This document shows, one piece after another, positions 60,538 through 64,000 of a stretch of 64,000 bases of DNA. Within the stretch, counting starts at the first letter, position 1. The number at the start of each line of letters is the position of its first letter. The translations under genes were made by a program, and so were the position numbers. Source of the stretch: an uncultured Butyrivibrio sp. (GTDB taxonomy: Bacteria; Bacillota; Clostridia; Lachnospirales; Lachnospiraceae); the NCBI RefSeq assembly GCF_947169445.1, contig NZ_CAMVPU010000002.1, forward strand, positions 124,001 through 188,000, read 5' to 3'. The notes beneath the pieces were generated by a model, which did not search any database, was not told where the DNA came from, and saw only the letters and a list, made by a program, of their open reading frames with translations.

Positions 60538-61182
60538 TTATGTGTCCTCTATCAAAGGAGCAAGCCCTTCCTCAATCATTTTGGTAATCTGAGTACGGCT
60601 AAGTGCATTTAGCGCTTTGGCAATCGGAAGCATTCCTTCGAGCTTTTTGCGCATTTCTGATTCGTTTAACCCTAGCTTGGTTTTGTACATGTCAACTAAA
60701 AGTCTGTAAGTGGATGAGATGTCCGTCCTGGTTTTAACAGAAAATTCGAGGACCTTGGCTGCATCTTCATAGTAGCCTGAATTATAAAGAGCTTCACCCC
60801 AATTCTGAAGAGCTATAACAAGTGACGTATAGTTTTGATCGTATTGGGTAAGAACAGTAATGTTTGGGGCGCCGTATTCCATTTTAAGATCTGTATTTGT
60901 GATTCCGGTGAAATTTACTATTTTTTCATCCTTAAGTGCGAATACCTCATCCTCAGCTTTTTTTATCATTGCATTATCATCATGTGTGTTAAAAGGAAGC
61001 GTATCGATTGGAATATGAATATACTCAAGAGAATCAAGACTCTTTTTTCTGACGCTGTTAGCCTCCCGCTCCCGGTCCCAGAATTCCTGCTCGCGCTGTT
61101 CGGTTTTTCTGGATACCCGACGCGTGGCAATATTCGCAACAATGATGAAAATGATGAAGGTTGCTAAAAAGGGTAATTTCAT
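60538..61182 (-). CDS. Membrane-anchored TPR-like protein of unknown function
   Basis: The 214-residue protein has one N-terminal membrane anchor (FLATFIIFIIVANIAT at 5-20) followed by a charged helix. Residues about 115-185 (YTSLVIALQNWGEALYNSGYYEDAAKVLEF, read as two helices) have the spacing of tetratricopeptide repeats. AAAGGA precedes ATG 61182 on the minus strand. It is divergent from the VanW-family gene and shares its control region. The role is unknown; protein-protein contact at the membrane is the likely function of such a layout. Confidence 0.75.
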   Translation of the reverse strand: MKLPFLATFIIFIIVANIATRRVSRKTEQREQEFWDREREANSVRKKSLDSLEYIHIPIDTLPFNTHDDNAMIKKAEDEVFALKDEKIVNFTGITNTDLKMEYGAPNITVLTQYDQNYTSLVIALQNWGEALYNSGYYEDAAKVLEFSVKTRTDISSTYRLLVDMYKTKLGLNESEMRKKLEGMLPIAKALNALSRTQITKMIEEGLAPLIEDT

Positions 61183-61211
61183 CTATAATATCCTTTCAGT
61201 AAAACAGTGGC

Positions 61212-61245
61212 AGTTGTATAATAATGAATTTTGTACAACTATAAT
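61212..61245. promoter_or_regulatory. Dyad in the divergent promoter region
   Basis: AGTTGTA (61212-61218) and TACAACT (61234-61240) form a 7-bp inverted repeat. Its right arm abuts TATAAT (61240-61245), a -10 for the VanW-family gene. A TTGTAT (61214-61219) would give an over-long 20-base spacer, with the dyad inside it. Confidence 0.4.
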
Positions 61246-61276
61246 AATCATAGCACATTAGCTCAGAGGGGGCATT

Positions 61277-62902
61277 ATGAAAAAATTTGTCAGAGGATTA
61301 TTCCTCTTTTTCGGTGTGCTGTTACTTCTGCCTGGCATTCGGACAAAAGCAGCAGATGGTAGAACAATTGCAAATGGCGTTTATATAGGAAACATTGATG
61401 TTTCCGGAATGACTGTATCTGATGCGGGTGCTGCCGTTAATGCATATTTTGACAGGCTTGCCGCGGGCGAGATTACCTTGACTGCAGGCGAAGATAAGAG
61501 CGTTACTATTACCGGTGACGATCTTGGAATAGCCTGGAAGAATCCTCAGATTGTTGAGGAAGCATACGAACTTGGTCATAAGGGCAATATCATTCAGAGA
61601 TATAAAGCTCTCAAGGACCTCGAGAGATCCAATATAGTTTTTGATATCGAGTACGGATTTAACGACGAGAATATCACAGATATCCTTGAGAATAGATGCA
61701 GATCTTTTAATCAGGACAAGATAAACTACACCCTTATCAAGACTTCTGATGGATTTAATGTGACTAATGGACAGTCCGGGTATGTTGTGGACGTAAACAC
61801 ATCAGCAGAAGCAATTAAGGATTACGTTAGAAATGGATGGAATGGCGACGCAGGGCAGGTTAGTCTTAGTGTAAAAGAGGATGCACCTGTCGGAAGCGCA
61901 GAAGATTTAGCAAGGGTTAAGGATGTTCTTGGAACCTTCACAACAAGCTATAAGACTTCAGGTGCTTCTAGAAGCGCCAATGTGGCAAACGGTTGCTCAC
62001 TCATTAATGGAACTACTTTGTATCCGGGTGAGGAGTTCTCAGTTTTGGATGCGATAACTCCTTTCACACAGGAAAATGGATATTTTCCGGCTGGATCTTA
62101 CCTTAATGGAATAGTGGTAGAGAGTATCGGAGGCGGTATTTGTCAGGTTTCAACGACACTTTATAATGCTGTTCTTCTTGCAGAATTGGAAGTTACAGAG
62201 AGACATAATCACTCCATGATAGTTACTTATGTAGATCCATCTGCGGATGCAGCCATTGCTGAATCAGGCGGTAAGAACTTTAAGTTTGTAAATAGTACTG
62301 ATTACCCTATTTATATAGAAGGATATACTACATCCGACAAGCACATTACATTTACAATATACGGCGTTGAGACAAGAGATTCCGGTAGAAAGGTTTCATT
62401 TGAAAGCGAAGTCCTTTCAACTACACCGGCTTCAGCTGATGAATTCAGAACAGATTCTTCTCAGTCAGTGGGTTATGTAGGAACTCAGTCAGCGCATATC
62501 GGATATAAGGCACAGCTTCGCAAAATTGTTAAGGAAAATGGCGAAGTTATCAGTAATGAAGTAATCAACTCAAGTAATTATAAAATGGTTCCAAGGATCA
62601 TCACAGTTGGAACAGGTGGCGCAGATGCTGTGGCTCTTTCACAGCTTCAGACAGCAATAGCAACCAAGGATGTAGGAACTGTAAAGGCAGTTGCATCAGC
62701 TCTTTCAGCAGCACAGAAAGCTGCCGGAACCGAGGGCGAGATGGCAGCGGCTCAGGCTGTAGCAGATTCGGTTAATGCGGCACATGCTCAGATTCAGCAG
62801 CAGGAAGCCCAGCAGGCATCTGTTGAAGAGGCAGCACCGGTTCAGGAAGCACCAGCTCCGGAAGCGCCGGCTGAAGATGTGGAAGCGGTGGTAACTGACT
62901 AA
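61277..62902 (+). CDS. VanW-family cell-wall-associated protein
   Basis: The precursor of 541 residues has a signal peptide (FVRGLFLFFGVLLLLPGI, cleavage near TKA-AD at 25-26). A peptidoglycan-binding-like domain (about 35-200, with IDVSGMTVSDAGAAV and a second half GQSGYVVDVNTS) is followed by the VanW domain (about 225-345, with the core SIGGGICQVSTTLYNAVLLA near 285-304). A third domain and a C-terminal Ala/Glu/Pro/Gln-rich tail end the protein. VanW function is not defined, although the name comes from vancomycin-resistance clusters. No van ligase or other resistance gene is nearby, so resistance should not be inferred. GGGGG lies upstream of the ATG. Confidence 0.88.
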   Translation: MKKFVRGLFLFFGVLLLLPGIRTKAADGRTIANGVYIGNIDVSGMTVSDAGAAVNAYFDRLAAGEITLTAGEDKSVTITGDDLGIAWKNPQIVEEAYELGHKGNIIQRYKALKDLERSNIVFDIEYGFNDENITDILENRCRSFNQDKINYTLIKTSDGFNVTNGQSGYVVDVNTSAEAIKDYVRNGWNGDAGQVSLSVKEDAPVGSAEDLARVKDVLGTFTTSYKTSGASRSANVANGCSLINGTTLYPGEEFSVLDAITPFTQENGYFPAGSYLNGIVVESIGGGICQVSTTLYNAVLLAELEVTERHNHSMIVTYVDPSADAAIAESGGKNFKFVNSTDYPIYIEGYTTSDKHITFTIYGVETRDSGRKVSFESEVLSTTPASADEFRTDSSQSVGYVGTQSAHIGYKAQLRKIVKENGEVISNEVINSSNYKMVPRIITVGTGGADAVALSQLQTAIATKDVGTVKAVASALSAAQKAAGTEGEMAAAQAVADSVNAAHAQIQQQEAQQASVEEAAPVQEAPAPEAPAEDVEAVVTD

Positions 62903-62923
62903 AACTTGTTTTTGGGAGCAAAG

Positions 62924-63904
62924 ATGAGAATTGGAAAGATAACGGAGAATGCATTAAAGAGATCCGTTCTAAAACAGATAAATACAGTATTTAAGAAAAA
63001 GACAAGCGCAGCTGTGGGGACAGACTGCGCTTTTTCTGAAGAAAAAAGAACATTTTCTACAATCGTACCAGCTACATTGCAGGTCTCAGATGCGGCCTAC
63101 TATGCTGTAGTAAAGGCAGTGAACGGTCTTGTTTCCCAGGGCGTCAGACCTGATTCTTTTACGTCTTCCGTCCTTCTTCCTGTAGATGCAGAGGAAGGCA
63201 TGGTAAAAAAAGCTGTAGCAGATGCATTAGAAGCTGCCGAAGCCTGTGGCGTTATATATGCAGGCGGGCACACGGAAGTAACAGGTTCAGTTAATAGGCC
63301 TGTTATAACTGTAGCGGCTACAGGAACTGTTGATACTGATACTAAAGAGCCTCTTTTTGCAGGAAAAGGGAAAGCTGGCCAGTCACTTGTGGTTACAAAG
63401 TGGGCTGGACTTGAAGGCACAGCAATGCTGGCCAGAGAGAAATATGTTGACCTGACTACAAGGTATCCAGCTCCCTTCATAGACGATGCCAAAGGCTTTA
63501 AAAACTTCCTTTTTGTCGGTGAAGAAATGGAGATTGTACAAAGCTTGGGAGCATGTGCGGTGCATGATCTGTCAAACGGCGGAATTTTCGCCGGCCTGTG
63601 GGAAATGGCAGGAAGGTCGGGAACCGGGCTACGAGTCGATCTGAAAAGTATTCCTCTTAGACAGGAGACTGTGGAGATTTGCGAGTTTTTTGAAGTTAAT
63701 CCGTATCAGTTATTGTCCGGAGGAGCTCTTTTGATAGCTACAGATAATCCGGAGCAGCTGGTAAGCCTTCTTGATCAAAAGGGAATACCATCAGCTATAA
63801 TAGGTCAATTAACAGATGGTAATGACAAGGTTATCATAAATGCAGATGAAACCAGATTTCTGGAGTCACCACAAGCCGATGAAATACTGAAAGTATTGGG
63901 ATAA
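62924..63904 (+). CDS. AIR synthase-related protein (HypE/PurM-like)
   Basis: The 326-residue protein belongs to the PurM/HypE/SelD/ThiL ATP-binding superfamily. An N-terminal AIRS domain has AVGTDCAFSE at about 30, AAYYAVVKAVNGLVSQGVRP and YAGGHTEVTGSVNRPVIT near 117. The C-terminal half contains AVHDLSNGGIFAGLWEMA near 214. It lacks the HypE C-terminal PRIC cysteine motif, so it is not a true hydrogenase maturation HypE. No hyp genes are nearby. GGGAG precedes ATG 62924, 21 bases after the VanW gene stop, so the two are probably cotranscribed. Confidence 0.85.
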   Translation: MRIGKITENALKRSVLKQINTVFKKKTSAAVGTDCAFSEEKRTFSTIVPATLQVSDAAYYAVVKAVNGLVSQGVRPDSFTSSVLLPVDAEEGMVKKAVADALEAAEACGVIYAGGHTEVTGSVNRPVITVAATGTVDTDTKEPLFAGKGKAGQSLVVTKWAGLEGTAMLAREKYVDLTTRYPAPFIDDAKGFKNFLFVGEEMEIVQSLGACAVHDLSNGGIFAGLWEMAGRSGTGLRVDLKSIPLRQETVEICEFFEVNPYQLLSGGALLIATDNPEQLVSLLDQKGIPSAIIGQLTDGNDKVIINADETRFLESPQADEILKVLG

Positions 63905-63941
63905 GAAATTGGCATCGAAATAACTGGATAAAAATATCGGG

Positions 63942-63970
63942 TTTACAAAGTGAGAAATAATAGTCACAAT
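63942..63970 (+). promoter_or_regulatory. Possible promoter for a gene beyond the window
   Basis: TTTACA (63942-63947) and CACAAT (63965-63970) are separated by 17 bases. GGGAG near 63993 at the window end may be the ribosome binding site of the next gene. Confidence 0.35.
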
Positions 63971-64000
63971 AGAGAATAAAACAAGAGACTGAGGGAGATT

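Noticed and set aside
61277..62902. Vancomycin resistance gene cluster
   Set aside because: VanW-family proteins are common in Firmicutes. No vanA/B-type ligase, vanH, vanX or vanRS-like gene lies in the window.
62924..63904. Hydrogenase maturation protein HypE
   Set aside because: The C-terminal cysteine motif that carries the CN ligand is missing and no other hyp gene is present, so only superfamily membership is claimed.

Overview
The window is AT-rich chromosomal DNA of a low-GC Firmicute. It is most likely a motile, carbohydrate-fermenting member of the Lachnospiraceae, close to Butyrivibrio or Pseudobutyrivibrio. The signs are strong GGAGG ribosome binding sites, Gram-positive lipoprotein signals, a T-box leader on ileS, a flagellin locus, a flavodiiron protein typical of anaerobes, and several cytoplasmic glycoside hydrolases. 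The genus is inferred from gene content; no 16S gene is present.

Layout. 1-6.9 kb holds housekeeping genes: tilS (5' truncated by the window edge), hpt, ftsH, a GH13 alpha-glucanase and fba. 6.9-16.6 kb is a tight same-strand run: greA, a flavin reductase, a sugar-binding lipoprotein paired with a hybrid histidine kinase, a flavodiiron protein, a secreted DUF5722 glycosidase-like protein and a CbbX/SpoVK-like AAA ATPase, closed by tRNA-Pro. 17-20.2 kb pairs a second binding lipoprotein with a chemoreceptor. 20.7-26 kb has a membrane diguanylate cyclase, an NhaC-type antiporter and a GH36 alpha-galactosidase.

26-37 kb is the accessory, rearranged part. It contains broken genes (a hydrolase fragment, a tyrosine phosphatase fragment, an Abi_2 fragment), a PIN toxin-antitoxin pair, an ECF sigma/ABC transporter operon, a NUDIX hydrolase, an HD protein that appears to start at ATT, and a MerR-methyltransferase fusion. 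It also has two identical tRNA-Gly(GCC) genes. A 22-nt copy of the tRNA-Gly 3' end lies at 26741, so the 8.2 kb between it and the intact tRNA at 34989 looks like the footprint of integration or recombination at a tRNA gene. A 200-nt block of nested inverted repeats lies just beyond the second tRNA-Gly.

37-45 kb returns to core functions: an RlmI-like rRNA methyltransferase, free methionine-R-sulfoxide reductase, a threonine-aldolase-like PLP enzyme, an aquaporin, a small lipoprotein, and a type 2 (eukaryote-like) ileS under a T-box. 45.4-51 kb is the most notable locus: a conventional flagellin followed by a second flagellin that carries a zinc metalloprotease domain (HEMTH plus a downstream glutamate) in its variable region. 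This is a proteolytic flagellin (flagellinolysin), and its domain is followed by a natural Gly-Ser linker. A secreted repeat-rich surface protein lies on the opposite strand. 51-64 kb holds glgP, an AraC regulator, an XpaC-TelA pair, galK-galT, a TPR-like membrane protein, a VanW-family cell-wall protein and a HypE/PurM-like protein.

The metabolic genes form a coherent picture: starch or glycogen breakdown (GH13, GlgP), release of galactose from oligosaccharides (GH36) and its use by galK-galT, feeding glycolysis (fba). Two binding proteins sit next to signalling proteins rather than permeases, which suggests extracellular sugar sensing linked to gene control and to flagellar motility.
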